From positions 1 to 64,000 of the forward strand of contig NZ_BMQN01000004.1 in NCBI RefSeq assembly GCF_014648135.1: 64,000 bases of DNA. The letters run 5' to 3'. The notes beneath the pieces were generated by a model. That model was given only the letters and a program-made list of their open reading frames with translations. It was not told where the DNA came from and did not search any database. Positions 8,837-16,705 of this stretch are shown piece by piece (position 1 is the stretch's first letter; every line of letters starts with the position of its first letter). Origin of the DNA: Deinococcus sedimenti. GTDB taxonomy: Bacteria; Deinococcota; Deinococci; Deinococcales; Deinococcaceae. Position numbers and translations under genes: made by a program.

Positions 8837-9736
8837 TTACAGCCAGGCTTTCTTGCCGGTGATGTACTCGCGCTGGAAGTCCGCGTCGCTCTTAGTGAAG
8901 TAGATGATGCCCTCGACGAGGCCGAGCAGACTGACGAGCATCGGGACCAGGAAGAACACGGCGCCCACGATGATGAACGACCCGATGATGCCCAGGATCC
9001 ACCCGCCGATGGTCGCGGCGAGCATGATCACGCCGGGCGTGGTGTTGCCCAGGTAGAACTTGTGCACGCCCAGGCTGCCCAGGAAGATCGCCAGGAGGCC
9101 CGCGATGAGTTTCTTCTGCGCCACGTCGCTGCTCTGGACGCCCTGCGTGAACTGGTTGATGGCCTGCCGCGCCTGCCGTTCCAGATCATCGAAGTTCCCA
9201 CTCTGACTGGGCGCGTGGTGCATCGGCGCAGGCCCCTGCGGAATGCTGGGGTTCTTCGCGCCGCCCGTGGCGCGCGCCACCCAGTCGTCGTCCGCCGTGG
9301 GGCGGGGCGGGGGCACGACCGTCGGGGCGACCGGGGCGGGCGGCACGTGATGCGCGGGCTGCGGCTGGGGCTGCGGGGTGTGCGCGGCGCTGCTCCCGGC
9401 GGCCTGATCCACCCAGGATGGCGCGGCAGGGCTGGGCGGCGTGCTGGAGGTGCCCGCCGCGGCGTCCACCCACGACGGGGCGGGCGTGGGGTGAGCGGGC
9501 CGGGCGGGTGGGGTGGCCTGACCCGACCCGGCCACCTCGTCCACCCAGGAGGGCGCCGCGGCGCGCGGGGTGGCGTCCGGGATGCGCAGGTCGTCCGCCC
9601 CGGCAGGCTTCGGGGCAGAGTGATGGGCAGCAGTCTGGCTGGGGGCCGGGCTGGCGCTGGACCCTCCGAGGACCTCGTCCACCCAGGACGGCGCGTTGCT
9701 GGAGGCGTCGGGTTGCTTGTCGTCCGGGTTGGTCAT
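8837..9736 (-). CDS. TM2-domain membrane protein with repeated SWVD motifs
   Basis: The C-terminal 90 residues are a TM2 domain: two membrane helices around GSLGVHKFYLGN and a GLVEGIIYF end. The first 200 residues are Pro/Ala-rich and probably disordered, and contain four copies of APSWVD followed by E/A-x-A/L-G-x-S/T, plus a degenerate DDDWVARATGG. The evenly spaced short motifs look like docking sites for a partner. ATG 9736 (MTNPDD) is preferred over the upstream start at 9757 because TACTGT lies 5 nt before it. The role of the protein is unknown; TM2 proteins are widespread and poorly characterised. Confidence 0.8.
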   Translation of the reverse strand: MTNPDDKQPDASSNAPSWVDEVLGGSSASPAPSQTAAHHSAPKPAGADDLRIPDATPRAAAPSWVDEVAGSGQATPPARPAHPTPAPSWVDAAAGTSSTPPSPAAPSWVDQAAGSSAAHTPQPQPQPAHHVPPAPVAPTVVPPPRPTADDDWVARATGGAKNPSIPQGPAPMHHAPSQSGNFDDLERQARQAINQFTQGVQSSDVAQKKLIAGLLAIFLGSLGVHKFYLGNTTPGVIMLAATIGGWILGIIGSFIIVGAVFFLVPMLVSLLGLVEGIIYFTKSDADFQREYITGKKAWL

Positions 9737-9741
9737 GCCCC

Positions 9742-9747
9742 ACAGTA
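9742..9747 (-). promoter_or_regulatory. Leaderless -10 box of the TM2-domain gene
   Basis: TACTGT on the minus strand, 5 nt before the ATG at 9736. It decides the start in favour of MTNPDD. Confidence 0.45.
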
Positions 9748-9776
9748 CGCGATTCATGAAGGAGCCGTTTCATCCG

Positions 9777-10568
9777 TCAAACGGTGGCGACGTGCCCGGA
9801 CGCGACGATCACCGGCAGGGGCACCACCAGCGGGCCCGCCTGGAACAGCGGCGCCAGTTCGGCGCGGTGCGCGGCCTCCAGCGCCGCGACCTCCTGCGGC
9901 GGCAGGGACGCCAGGGGCTGCCCCTCCAGCCCCGCGCGGATGTCCGCCCAGCGCGCCCTGACGTCCGGTAGGGTGTACGTCAGCGGGTGCAGATGTGCCT
10001 GCACGTCGGTCAGTCCTGCCGCGCGCAGCACGTCCGCCAGGGCCTCCGGTGTGGGCAGGCGACCCAGCGGCGGCGCGCCCGGCTTCAGGCCCACCCCCGA
10101 CAGGCGCGCCCGCCACAGGCCCGGCAGCGGCCCCAGCAGGCCCGTCCCGAACGACGACACCACCACCCGCCCGCCTGGGCGCACCACCCGCGCCCACTCG
10201 CGCACTCCGCCCGGCATGTCCGGCAGGAAGAACACGCCCGCCGCGCACACCGCCACGTCGAACGCGCCGTCCGGGAACGGCAGCGCTGCCGCGTCGCTGC
10301 GCACGAACTCTGCGCCCGGCACCCGCGCGCGTGCCTGCGCCAGCATGCCCGCCGACACGTCCATCCCCACCACGCGGCCCGCGCGGCCCACGACCTCCGC
10401 CGCCACCGCGCCCGTGCCGGTCATGACGTCCAGCACCGCCTCGCCCAGCTGTACGCCCGCCGCGTCCGCCACGAAGCGGGCTGCCTGCGCCAGGAAGCCC
10501 ACCGCGTCATACCGCTCCGCCACGGCGTCGAACAGCGCCTCGTTCGCGCGCACGCGGTCCCCCGTCAC
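9777..10568 (-). CDS. SAM-dependent methyltransferase (class I, UbiE/Methyltransf_11 type)
   Basis: The 263-residue product has the class I order of motifs: VLDVMTGTGAVAAEV (motif I, with Met-Thr in place of the common Gly-Cys), VVGMDVSAGMLAQA (II), FVRSDAAALPFPDGAFD (post II) and the late VVRPGGRVVVSSFG. This resembles the UbiE/arsenite/sterol group, but the acceptor is unknown. The GTG start at 10568 overlaps the nadR stop as GTGA. It is the last gene of the NAD cluster, but nothing in it points to NAD chemistry; a role in nicotinamide methylation would be speculation. Confidence 0.8.
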   Translation of the reverse strand: MTGDRVRANEALFDAVAERYDAVGFLAQAARFVADAAGVQLGEAVLDVMTGTGAVAAEVVGRAGRVVGMDVSAGMLAQARARVPGAEFVRSDAAALPFPDGAFDVAVCAAGVFFLPDMPGGVREWARVVRPGGRVVVSSFGTGLLGPLPGLWRARLSGVGLKPGAPPLGRLPTPEALADVLRAAGLTDVQAHLHPLTYTLPDVRARWADIRAGLEGQPLASLPPQEVAALEAAHRAELAPLFQAGPLVVPLPVIVASGHVATV

Positions 10569-11575
10569 GCGCCCTCCAGCACGGCGCGCACCTGCGCCAC
10601 CCGCTCCGCGACCGACCCGCGCAGCAGCGTGAACGGCACGCCCCGCGCCTCCAGATCCTGCCGGATGAACGCCTGCTGCACGGCCCGCACCTCCGTGTTC
10701 GCCCGCCAGCCGTCCTGCTCGTGCGGCAGGTCCGTGCCGCACACGAAAGCATGCGCGTAGCGCGAGCGGCACTCGTCGGCCAGCGCCCGCAACTCCGGCC
10801 GCGCCCCGCCCGTCAGGAGGTGCGACCACATCAGGGTCGTGGCGGCGTCCGTGTCGCTGAACACCCACCGGTGCACGCCCGGCGAGGTGATCGCCTCGTC
10901 CTCCAGCGCCCGGTGCCCCCGCGCGATCTCCAGAAAGTGCGCCGCAGACAGCGCGCCGTTCTCGCGCTCGTACACGTCCCGGCCGTACTCGCGCACCCAG
11001 GCCGTCCCGAACGCCTCACCCAGCGCGCGGGTCAGGGTGCTCTTGCCGGTGCTCTCCGCACCCAGGATCACCACGCGCCGCACGAACTGCGCGTACACCA
11101 GCGGCTCCAGAAACCCCCGCAGACCGTGCACGTCCGCGCGCAGCGCCGACCCGCTGACCGGCACCGCCGCCCGCGCCCGGTCCACACACACGTGCGCCGC
11201 GCCCAGCGACGCCGCGAACGCCTCCCCGTAGTCCTCCGACGTGAACACCACGTCGGGCCGCACGCCCCAGCCGTCCAGCACGCCCCGCACGTACGCGTGG
11301 TGAACGGCGTCCGGCTCGCCGTTCAGGGGCGGATTCGGCGCGTCCGGCAGCAGGTCCAGCCCCGGAAAGAGCCGCGCCGGGTACAGCGACCGGACCCAGC
11401 CCCGCCGCAACGGACCGGGCATATCCGGAAAGTCCGGGCGGGAATACACCCACACGCTCACCCGCTCGCAGCGGGACAGCGCCTCATCCAGCACCCTCAT
11501 GTGCCCCCGATGCAGCGGCGCGAACTTCCCCACCACCAGCCCATGCCGGAAGCGCCGACCCGCGACGTCAGGCAA
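10565..11575 (-). CDS. nadR: NadR-type NMN adenylyltransferase / ribosylnicotinamide kinase
   Basis: This 336-residue protein is bifunctional. Residues about 10-165 form a nucleotidylyltransferase domain with GKFAPLHRGHM (the HxGH motif is HRGH) and a late VSGSALRAD in place of the usual SGTxIR-type motif. Residues about 165-336 form a P-loop kinase with GAESTGKST, WVREYGRDVYE and SDTDAATT. Together they turn nicotinamide riboside into NMN and then NAD. The N-terminal DNA-binding domain of the enterobacterial NadR is absent, so it should be an enzyme only. It overlaps pnuC by 8 nt, pairing uptake with phosphorylation. Confidence 0.92.
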   Translation of the reverse strand: MPDVAGRRFRHGLVVGKFAPLHRGHMRVLDEALSRCERVSVWVYSRPDFPDMPGPLRRGWVRSLYPARLFPGLDLLPDAPNPPLNGEPDAVHHAYVRGVLDGWGVRPDVVFTSEDYGEAFAASLGAAHVCVDRARAAVPVSGSALRADVHGLRGFLEPLVYAQFVRRVVILGAESTGKSTLTRALGEAFGTAWVREYGRDVYERENGALSAAHFLEIARGHRALEDEAITSPGVHRWVFSDTDAATTLMWSHLLTGGARPELRALADECRSRYAHAFVCGTDLPHEQDGWRANTEVRAVQQAFIRQDLEARGVPFTLLRGSVAERVAQVRAVLEGA

Positions 11576-12158
11576 CCGCGACCTCCCGCGCCTCGTCCCG
11601 CCGCCACTCGCGCCAGCCGTACACGCTCATGGCCGCCAGCACGAACTGCAAGGCGAACAGCACCCAGTACCCCGCATGCCAGAAGAACACCGCCTGCACC
11701 GCGTTCACCGCGATCCACACCGGCCACGACCACGCCCAGCGGCGCGTCGTCCCGAAATTCGCCACCAGCGACAGCGTCACCGCCGCGAACTGCACCCAGT
11801 TCCACGCCGCACCGAAATCCGTCACCGCCACCGTGTACGCGAAGATCAGCAGGCTCGCCACCCACGTCACCCCGTACCACAGCGGCTCGTTGAAACGGAT
11901 CTCCCCCTGCGCCCGCCGGGCCTCCAGATGCCACAGGTACAACCCGTGAATGCCGAACAGCAGGTACGTGACCTGCAACCCCGCCAGCATCCACTGCCCG
12001 CCACTGAGGAACAACAGGAAGTACGGCAGCAGCGACAGGTTCGACCAGTGCCAGTACACCGCCCGCTTCGACCACAGGAAATACAGGCTGACCAGCACGC
12101 ACACCCCGCCCGACAGGTCCAGCAGCAGCGGCGGCACGTTCAGACCGAACAGATTCAC
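11568..12158 (-). CDS. pnuC: PnuC-family nicotinamide riboside transporter
   Basis: The 196-residue protein has about seven membrane helices and PnuC signatures: SNLSLLPYFLLF near helix 3, FGIHGLYLWHLE, and WPVWIAVNAVQAVFFWHAGYW near the end. PnuC carries nicotinamide riboside by facilitated diffusion, driven by the NadR kinase that traps it; the kinase is encoded next. The GTG start at 12158 overlaps the previous stop as GTGA. No riboswitch is visible ahead of the cluster. Confidence 0.92.
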   Translation of the reverse strand: MNLFGLNVPPLLLDLSGGVCVLVSLYFLWSKRAVYWHWSNLSLLPYFLLFLSGGQWMLAGLQVTYLLFGIHGLYLWHLEARRAQGEIRFNEPLWYGVTWVASLLIFAYTVAVTDFGAAWNWVQFAAVTLSLVANFGTTRRWAWSWPVWIAVNAVQAVFFWHAGYWVLFALQFVLAAMSVYGWREWRRDEAREVAVA

Positions 12159-12601
12159 GTGTCCTCCCGGAGCGCGGCGCGCAGCTCCATGAGCAGTTCC
12201 CCCAGGCGGTTGCGGCCCGAACCGTCCCCACCATCCGCCCAGTACGAGTCGTTGCGGGTGTGCTCGATCAGCGTGGCGTCCACCGTGTCCAGCAGCCGCT
12301 GACGCAACGCCGGATGCTGCGTGAACTTCGCCCGGAGCGCGGCGCGCATCACGTCATCCTTCACGGCCTCCCAGTCTTCACGTAGCGGCAGGTCACGCCG
12401 CCGACCGAAACGCGCCGCGAGCATCGGCGTCACCTGCGCCCGCACCTCCTCGGCGTGCGGAGTGCCCACAAATTTCTGCGCCTGAAAGTAATGCTCACTG
12501 GTCGGCCAGACCACGCCGTCCAGCTCGAAGGCGTGCCGACTGAAATTGCTGAACTCCCCGAACGGCCGATCCGTCTCGTAGAACAGGATCTCCCCGCTCA
12601 C
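12155..12601 (-). CDS. NADAR (YbiA-like, DUF1768) protein
   Basis: NADAR proteins act on N-glycosidic bonds in NAD- or ADP-ribose-related compounds; members remove ADP-ribose from guanine bases or clean up riboflavin precursors. The 148-residue protein shows FGEFSNFSRHAFELDG, WPTSEHYFQAQKF and the C-terminal NDSYWADGGDGSGRNRLGELLM, all typical. The GTG at 12601 is chosen because it forms a GTGA overlap with the upstream stop, and the longer frame adds residues unlike the family. Its place inside a PnuC-NadR operon supports a role in NAD or ADP-ribose turnover. Confidence 0.9.
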   Translation of the reverse strand: MSGEILFYETDRPFGEFSNFSRHAFELDGVVWPTSEHYFQAQKFVGTPHAEEVRAQVTPMLAARFGRRRDLPLREDWEAVKDDVMRAALRAKFTQHPALRQRLLDTVDATLIEHTRNDSYWADGGDGSGRNRLGELLMELRAALREDT

Positions 12602-13191
12602 GTGTCGATCCTCAGGGTCGCCACGCCCGCCCACGCACCGCCCGGCAGGCGCGCCACGTCGATCAGGAGCAGCGCCACGCGGCCCGCCGTGACCGTCACC
12701 AGTCGCCCGTCCGCGCCCGACGCGAACAGCGCCGCCGCCGCGCGGATCGCCTCCGGCTCACCCGGCGCGTAGAGGTCCGCCGCGTTCCCCTCGGCCTCCC
12801 GCCTCGACAGGCGCTCCGCGAGCCGGAAGGCGGACGGCACGACCTCCACATCGACCTCCCCGGTCGGCAGCGGCAGCAGCCCCAGCCAGTCCACCCGCGC
12901 CAGTTCCTCCGGCGTGAACGCGCGCGGCAGCACGAACGGCACGAACGGTGCGTCCGTGTCACTCGACTCGGTCAGGCCCCCCAGCGCCGAGACCAGCGAG
13001 GCCGCGAACGCCAGGCCCTCCTGCACGCCCGCCCCGTCCACCGGCTGCCCCGGCTGCCCTTCCCACCCGAACACCCCGTCCGGCGACAGGCGACCCGCCA
13101 CGACCACTGGCGACACCGACCCGTCCGCCCGGTACGCCACCAGCCGCTCCAGCTGCACCCGCCCATTCAGATCCCCGCCCGGTTCCGTCAT
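12598..13191 (-). CDS. Hypothetical protein in the NAD cluster
   Basis: I do not recognise this 197-residue protein. It is acidic, has no membrane segment or signal peptide, and shows alternating beta strands (VSPVVVAGRL, VDVEVVPSAFRLAERL, GRLVTVTAGRVALLLIDVARL). ATG 13191 has a near-consensus leaderless box (CAGAGT, 6 nt upstream). It is coupled to the NADAR gene by a GTGA overlap, so the two are probably made in fixed ratio, which suggests a shared pathway. Confidence 0.7.
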   Translation of the reverse strand: MTEPGGDLNGRVQLERLVAYRADGSVSPVVVAGRLSPDGVFGWEGQPGQPVDGAGVQEGLAFAASLVSALGGLTESSDTDAPFVPFVLPRAFTPEELARVDWLGLLPLPTGEVDVEVVPSAFRLAERLSRREAEGNAADLYAPGEPEAIRAAAALFASGADGRLVTVTAGRVALLLIDVARLPGGAWAGVATLRIDT

Positions 13192-13218
13192 GCGGACACT
13201 CTGCCGCCTGCGCCCCTC

Positions 13219-13692
13219 TCAGTCCAGCGGAAGATGCGTGACGGGATCAATCCGCCCCGTGAAGTCCGACCCGGCGAAGTGTGCCACCACGCGGATCGGT
13301 CCCACGATGGCCGCGTTGAAGGCCTCCAGCTCCTCGGCGGGCACCCACAGTTCCTGATGCCGGTCCTGCGCGCCCACCACCTGAATCGCGTAGCGGGTCA
13401 CTACGTCCGCGCGCACGCCGAACTCGGTCACGAAACCCACGGGCGGCGTGTTCCGGCGCGCATTCCAGTCCCGCGCGATCTCCTCGGCGTACGGGCGGTT
13501 CAGCACCGGGTAGAAGATCGGCTGATCCGGCAGGCGGGGCGGCCACGCCCGCCAGCCCGACGCGGCCACCAGCCGCAGCTCATGCAGCCCCGTGGGCCGC
13601 CACAGGGTCACCACCTCGCCCACCGGCGGCCACGGCACCGTCCGCTCCGCGTTCTGCGGGAACAGCACGTCCAGCCAGTCCCCGCCCGTCAC
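13219..13692 (-). CDS. Small protein of a putative ADP-ribosylation-linked family
   Basis: The 157-residue protein contains VTLWRPTGLHELRLVAAS, WPPRLPDQPIFYPVLN, EIARDWN and ELWVPAEELEAFN. I recall close relatives carrying the database label 'ADP-ribosylation/crystallin J1', but cannot check this here. The pattern (aromatic-Arg, a helix ending in Ser-Gly, then Pro-Ile-Phe-Tyr) resembles the start of ADP-ribosyltransferase-fold proteins; that is inference. The GTG start at 13692 overlaps the upstream stop as GTGA. It sits 27 nt before the NAD cluster on the same strand. Confidence 0.6.
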   Translation of the reverse strand: MTGGDWLDVLFPQNAERTVPWPPVGEVVTLWRPTGLHELRLVAASGWRAWPPRLPDQPIFYPVLNRPYAEEIARDWNARRNTPPVGFVTEFGVRADVVTRYAIQVVGAQDRHQELWVPAEELEAFNAAIVGPIRVVAHFAGSDFTGRIDPVTHLPLD

Positions 13693-14249
13693 GCGCCCCC
13701 CCACAGACCGCACAGGGTCGCCACGCCGCGCGCCAGGGGCGTCAGCATCCACACCCGCTCCGGGGTGCCCAGACCATCCGGGCGGTCCTCGCGGGTCAGC
13801 AGGCCCAGCCCCGCCAGCCCCGCCAGCGCCCCCTCGAACTCCAGCCGCGACCATCCCAGCGGCACGCTGCCGCGCACGGGCAGCGCATCCGCGAACGGTT
13901 CGATGGGATCGAGCAGGTCGAACACCTCGCCCAGCGCGTCCATCTCCCGCGCGGACAGGTTCTCCACGATCCGCAGGGCCTGGAAGCGGTCCGGGGTGGG
14001 GGAGGGGTGGAGCAGCGCGCAGCGCGCCAGCGCCCGCGCGATCAGCATCAGCTTCCCGTCGGACTCCGCGATCTCCGCCGCGCGGTTCGCCTGCACCACG
14101 TTCGCCCGGAACGCCGCCGACCGCACGTACGCCACGTCCAACCGAGCCGCATCCAGTCCCGCCAGGGCGTCCGCCAGCACTGGCGACAGTCGCGCCGACA
14201 CCGGCACGTCCAGCCCGCCCAGCACCGCCAATCCCACACCTTCCCGCAT
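13689..14249 (-). CDS. Hypothetical protein, first gene of the run toward the NAD cluster
   Basis: This 186-residue protein is largely helical. Residues about 90-186 could hold a winged-helix-like segment (LEFEGALAGLAGLGLLTRED, then RVWMLTPLARGVATL), which is only suggestive. I do not recognise the family. ATG 14249 is fixed by TAGAGT 6 nt upstream. It is coupled by GTGA to the following gene, so it may set expression of that protein or act with it. Confidence 0.65.
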   Translation of the reverse strand: MREGVGLAVLGGLDVPVSARLSPVLADALAGLDAARLDVAYVRSAAFRANVVQANRAAEIAESDGKLMLIARALARCALLHPSPTPDRFQALRIVENLSAREMDALGEVFDLLDPIEPFADALPVRGSVPLGWSRLEFEGALAGLAGLGLLTREDRPDGLGTPERVWMLTPLARGVATLCGLWGGA

Positions 14250-14255
14250 CCGCCC

Positions 14256-14261
14256 ACTCTA
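14256..14261 (-). promoter_or_regulatory. Leaderless -10 box opening the 14.2-9.8 kb gene run
   Basis: TAGAGT on the minus strand, 6 nt before the ATG at 14249. It could drive all seven downstream genes, which are separated by 27 nt or less. Confidence 0.5.
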
Positions 14262-14298
14262 CGGCCCCACCGCGGCGGCGCGTGCCACACTGACCCGC

Positions 14299-14748
14299 AT
14301 GCCCACCCTGCGCCCCTACCAGCCCGGCGACCGGGCCGCGTGCCTGCACCTCTTCGACGCGAACACCCCCCGCTTCTTCCTGCCGGAAGAACGCCCCGAC
14401 TTCGAGGGGTGGCTGGACGGCCAGGAAGGCCCCGCCGAGTACCTCGTCATGGAAGACGAGGGCGACATCATCGCCTGCGGCGGCCTGTGGTTCAGCCCGG
14501 ACCCCACCCGCCCCGCCGGATTCGCGTGGGGCATGGTCCACCCCGCCCGGCAACGGCAGGGCCACGGCCGCACCCTCGCCCAGGCCCGCCTGGACCGCCT
14601 GCGCGCCCTGGGCATCCCGCACGCCACGCTGGACACCAGCCAGCACACCGCGCCGTTCTACGCCCGCCTGGGCTTCCGCGAGGTGAAGCGCACCCCCGAC
14701 GGCTACGGCCCCGGCCTGCACCGCGTCGACATGGTGGCCGACCTGTAA
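14299..14748 (+). CDS. GNAT-family N-acetyltransferase
   Basis: The 149-residue protein has the GNAT fold: an N-terminal strand TLRPYQPGDRAACLHLF, a beta strand ending IIACGGLWF, the acetyl-CoA loop HPARQRQGHGRTL (Q-x-x-G-x-G/A) and the closing APFYARLGFREVKR. This fits a single-domain acetyltransferase of unknown substrate. The start at 14299 follows CACACT by 7 nt, a weak leaderless box. It diverges from the 14249 gene. Confidence 0.85.
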   Translation: MPTLRPYQPGDRAACLHLFDANTPRFFLPEERPDFEGWLDGQEGPAEYLVMEDEGDIIACGGLWFSPDPTRPAGFAWGMVHPARQRQGHGRTLAQARLDRLRALGIPHATLDTSQHTAPFYARLGFREVKRTPDGYGPGLHRVDMVADL

Positions 14749-14751
14749 ACG

Positions 14752-14776
14752 AAAAAACCCCCGCTGAACGCGGAGG
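14752..14776 (-). terminator. Terminator after tRNA-Thr
   Basis: On the minus strand the stem CCTCCGC (14776-14770) pairs with GCGGGGG (14764-14758) and is followed by six T residues (14757-14752). The other strand has the same stem followed by CTTTT, so it can also end the GNAT gene. Confidence 0.8.
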
Positions 14777-14785
14777 CTTTTCACC

Positions 14786-14860
<75 letters not shown>

Positions 14861-14954
14861 GGACTACGGGTCGGGGCTTCCGGTGGGAAGCTCAAAAAGT
14901 ATAGGGAGGGGGGCGGGGGGTGTCAAGGCGCGCGGGCCGGGTGGGGCGGGGGCC

Positions 14955-14960
14955 TATGCT
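14955..14960 (+). promoter_or_regulatory. Leaderless -10 box of bshB1
   Basis: TATGCT followed by exactly 7 nt and the ATG at 14968. No Shine-Dalgarno is present. Confidence 0.55.
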
Positions 14961-14967
14961 GCGTGCC

Positions 14968-15696
14968 ATGAGTGACGCGCTGACGGTGTTCGAGACGATT
15001 CATGGGCGGGTGCAGCCGCTGGAGTGGCTGGTGCTGGCCCCGCACCCGGATGACGCGGAGATCGGTGCGGGCGGCACCCTGATCCGGCTGGCGCGGGCGG
15101 GCCGCGCGGTGGGCATCCTGGAACTGTCGCGCGGGGAGCGGGGCACGCAGGGTTCGCCGGAGGTGCGCGTGGCGGAGTGCGCGCGGGCGGCCGGGATCAT
15201 GGGGCTGGCGTGGCGCGGGCAGCTGGGCCTGCCGGACGGGGAGTTGCGGGACACGCTGGAGGGCGCGCACGCCCTGGCAGCGGTGCTGCGCGCGGTGCGG
15301 CCCCGGGTGCTGGTCGTTCCGCACCACCGGGATCGGCACCCGGATCATTTCGGGTCGTACCACCTGAGCAAGCGCGCGGTGCACCTGGCGCAGCTGGCGA
15401 AGGCGGACCTGCCGGGCGACCCGCACCGAGTGGGGCGGGTGCTGCTGTACCAGGGGAACGCGGACATCACCCCGAACGTGCTGATCGACGTGGCGGACGT
15501 GCAGGACGTGTGGGCGGCGTCGGTGCTGGCGCACGAGAGTCAGTTCTCCGGCGCGGCCATCTCGGAGACGGTCACGCCGGAGATCGTGGAGCGCCGCCGC
15601 GCCCGCATGACGTACTGGGGCACCATGGCCCGCGTCCGCTACGCCGAGGCCTTCGAGGCGGAGGATGCCCTGCTGGTCGACCCGCTGACGCTGTAG
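14968..15696 (+). CDS. bshB1: Bacillithiol biosynthesis deacetylase BshB1 (PIG-L family)
   Basis: BshB1 removes the acetyl group from N-acetylglucosaminyl-malate, the second step of bacillithiol synthesis; bacillithiol is the main low-molecular-weight thiol of Deinococcus and Firmicutes. The 242-residue protein has the PIG-L zinc motif PHPDDAEIG (about residues 29-37), the BshB1-like GERGTQGS, and RDRHPDH for the third ligand. Length and motifs fit BshB1 better than mycothiol deacetylases. The start is fixed by the leaderless promoter. It stands alone; no other bsh gene is in the window. Confidence 0.88.
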   Translation: MSDALTVFETIHGRVQPLEWLVLAPHPDDAEIGAGGTLIRLARAGRAVGILELSRGERGTQGSPEVRVAECARAAGIMGLAWRGQLGLPDGELRDTLEGAHALAAVLRAVRPRVLVVPHHRDRHPDHFGSYHLSKRAVHLAQLAKADLPGDPHRVGRVLLYQGNADITPNVLIDVADVQDVWAASVLAHESQFSGAAISETVTPEIVERRRARMTYWGTMARVRYAEAFEAEDALLVDPLTL

Positions 15697-15706
15697 GTCG
15701 GGCTGC

Positions 15707-16705
15707 TCAGCGGTTGCTCATGTCCTGCGCCCACTGGCTGAAGGGGCTGGGGGTGCGGGGCTGGCCGCTCAGGAGGTCCTCGATCTCGTCGGCGAGGTCC
15801 AGGCCGTACTTGTACGCGCCCTGCCCGGCGACGACGCCGCCGCCGTACTTCTCGCGGTAGTTGGCGGGGGTGCGGTCGCTGGTCATGGCCTCGGCGCTGG
15901 CGTTCGTCTGCGGGAGGACGGTGGTGAGGATGGGCGGCGTGCCTTCGCCGGTGGCGTCGAAGGCGCGTTTCAGGTCCTCCGGGAGGCGCTGGAGGCCCTG
16001 GCGGTGCTGGGCGCTCTGACTCTGGTACTTGGTGATCAGGACGCCCAGGCAGCGCAGCCGCAGGTCGCGGGCACGGCGGATCTGCGCGATGCGCGTGGCG
16101 ATCTGCGGGATGCCGTAGGTGCTCAGGCGGTCGGGAATGGTGGGGATCAGGTAGTGGTCGCTGACTTCCAGGCCGTTCTGCGTGACGAAGCCCAGGTTGG
16201 GCGGGCAGTCGATCAGGACGTAGTCGTACGAGCTGAAGGCCGGCGCGACGAACTTCTTCACGGCTTCCATGGGGCCGACCGAGTAGTGGGAGCGGCCCGC
16301 GATGTCCTGCATGCGGTCCTGCACGTCGATCAACCGGATGGAGCTGGGCAGGAGGTCCACCCGGCCGTACCGCGTGCCTTCGGGCAGCTGGTCGATCATC
16401 TCGGGCGGGACGCGGTTGAGGTTGCTGACGCCCCGCAGGATGGCGCGCGTGGCGTCGAAGGTGAAGGTGCCGTCGCCGCGCAGCAGGTCCAGGAACAGGT
16501 GCGCGAGGGTCTGCCCGGCCTCGTCCGCCTGCTCCCAGCGCTGCTCGCCGATCAGTGCGAGGGTGGCGTTCGTCTGCGGGTCCAGGTCGAGGACCAGCAC
16601 GCGTTTCTGCTTCATGAACGCCAGCGTGTCGGCCAGCTGGACGGTCGCGGTGGTCTTCGCGACGCCGCCCTTGAGGTTGATGAAACTCAGGACGTGCGGG
16701 GCCAT
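15707..16705 (-). CDS. Orphan ParA/MinD-type ATPase
   Basis: The 332-residue protein has the deviant Walker A KGGVAKTT with the signature Lys (about residues 12-19), the A' motif LVLDLDPQTNATL and Walker B YVLIDCPPNLG, as in chromosome- or plasmid-type ParA. The C-terminal third (TVLPQTNASAEA, then GAYKYGLDLADEIEDLL) is longer than in simple Soj proteins. No parB or parS is nearby, so it is not an ordinary partition pair; cargo positioning is a possibility. Its ATG shares one base with the stop of the peroxiredoxin gene. Confidence 0.88.
   Translation of the reverse strand: MAPHVLSFINLKGGVAKTTATVQLADTLAFMKQKRVLVLDLDPQTNATLALIGEQRWEQADEAGQTLAHLFLDLLRGDGTFTFDATRAILRGVSNLNRVPPEMIDQLPEGTRYGRVDLLPSSIRLIDVQDRMQDIAGRSHYSVGPMEAVKKFVAPAFSSYDYVLIDCPPNLGFVTQNGLEVSDHYLIPTIPDRLSTYGIPQIATRIAQIRRARDLRLRCLGVLITKYQSQSAQHRQGLQRLPEDLKRAFDATGEGTPPILTTVLPQTNASAEAMTSDRTPANYREKYGGGVVAGQGAYKYGLDLADEIEDLLSGQPRTPSPFSQWAQDMSNR

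Noticed and set aside
15707..16705. Chromosome origin or partition locus
   Set aside because: No parB, parS-like palindromes, dnaA or DnaA boxes are seen nearby.
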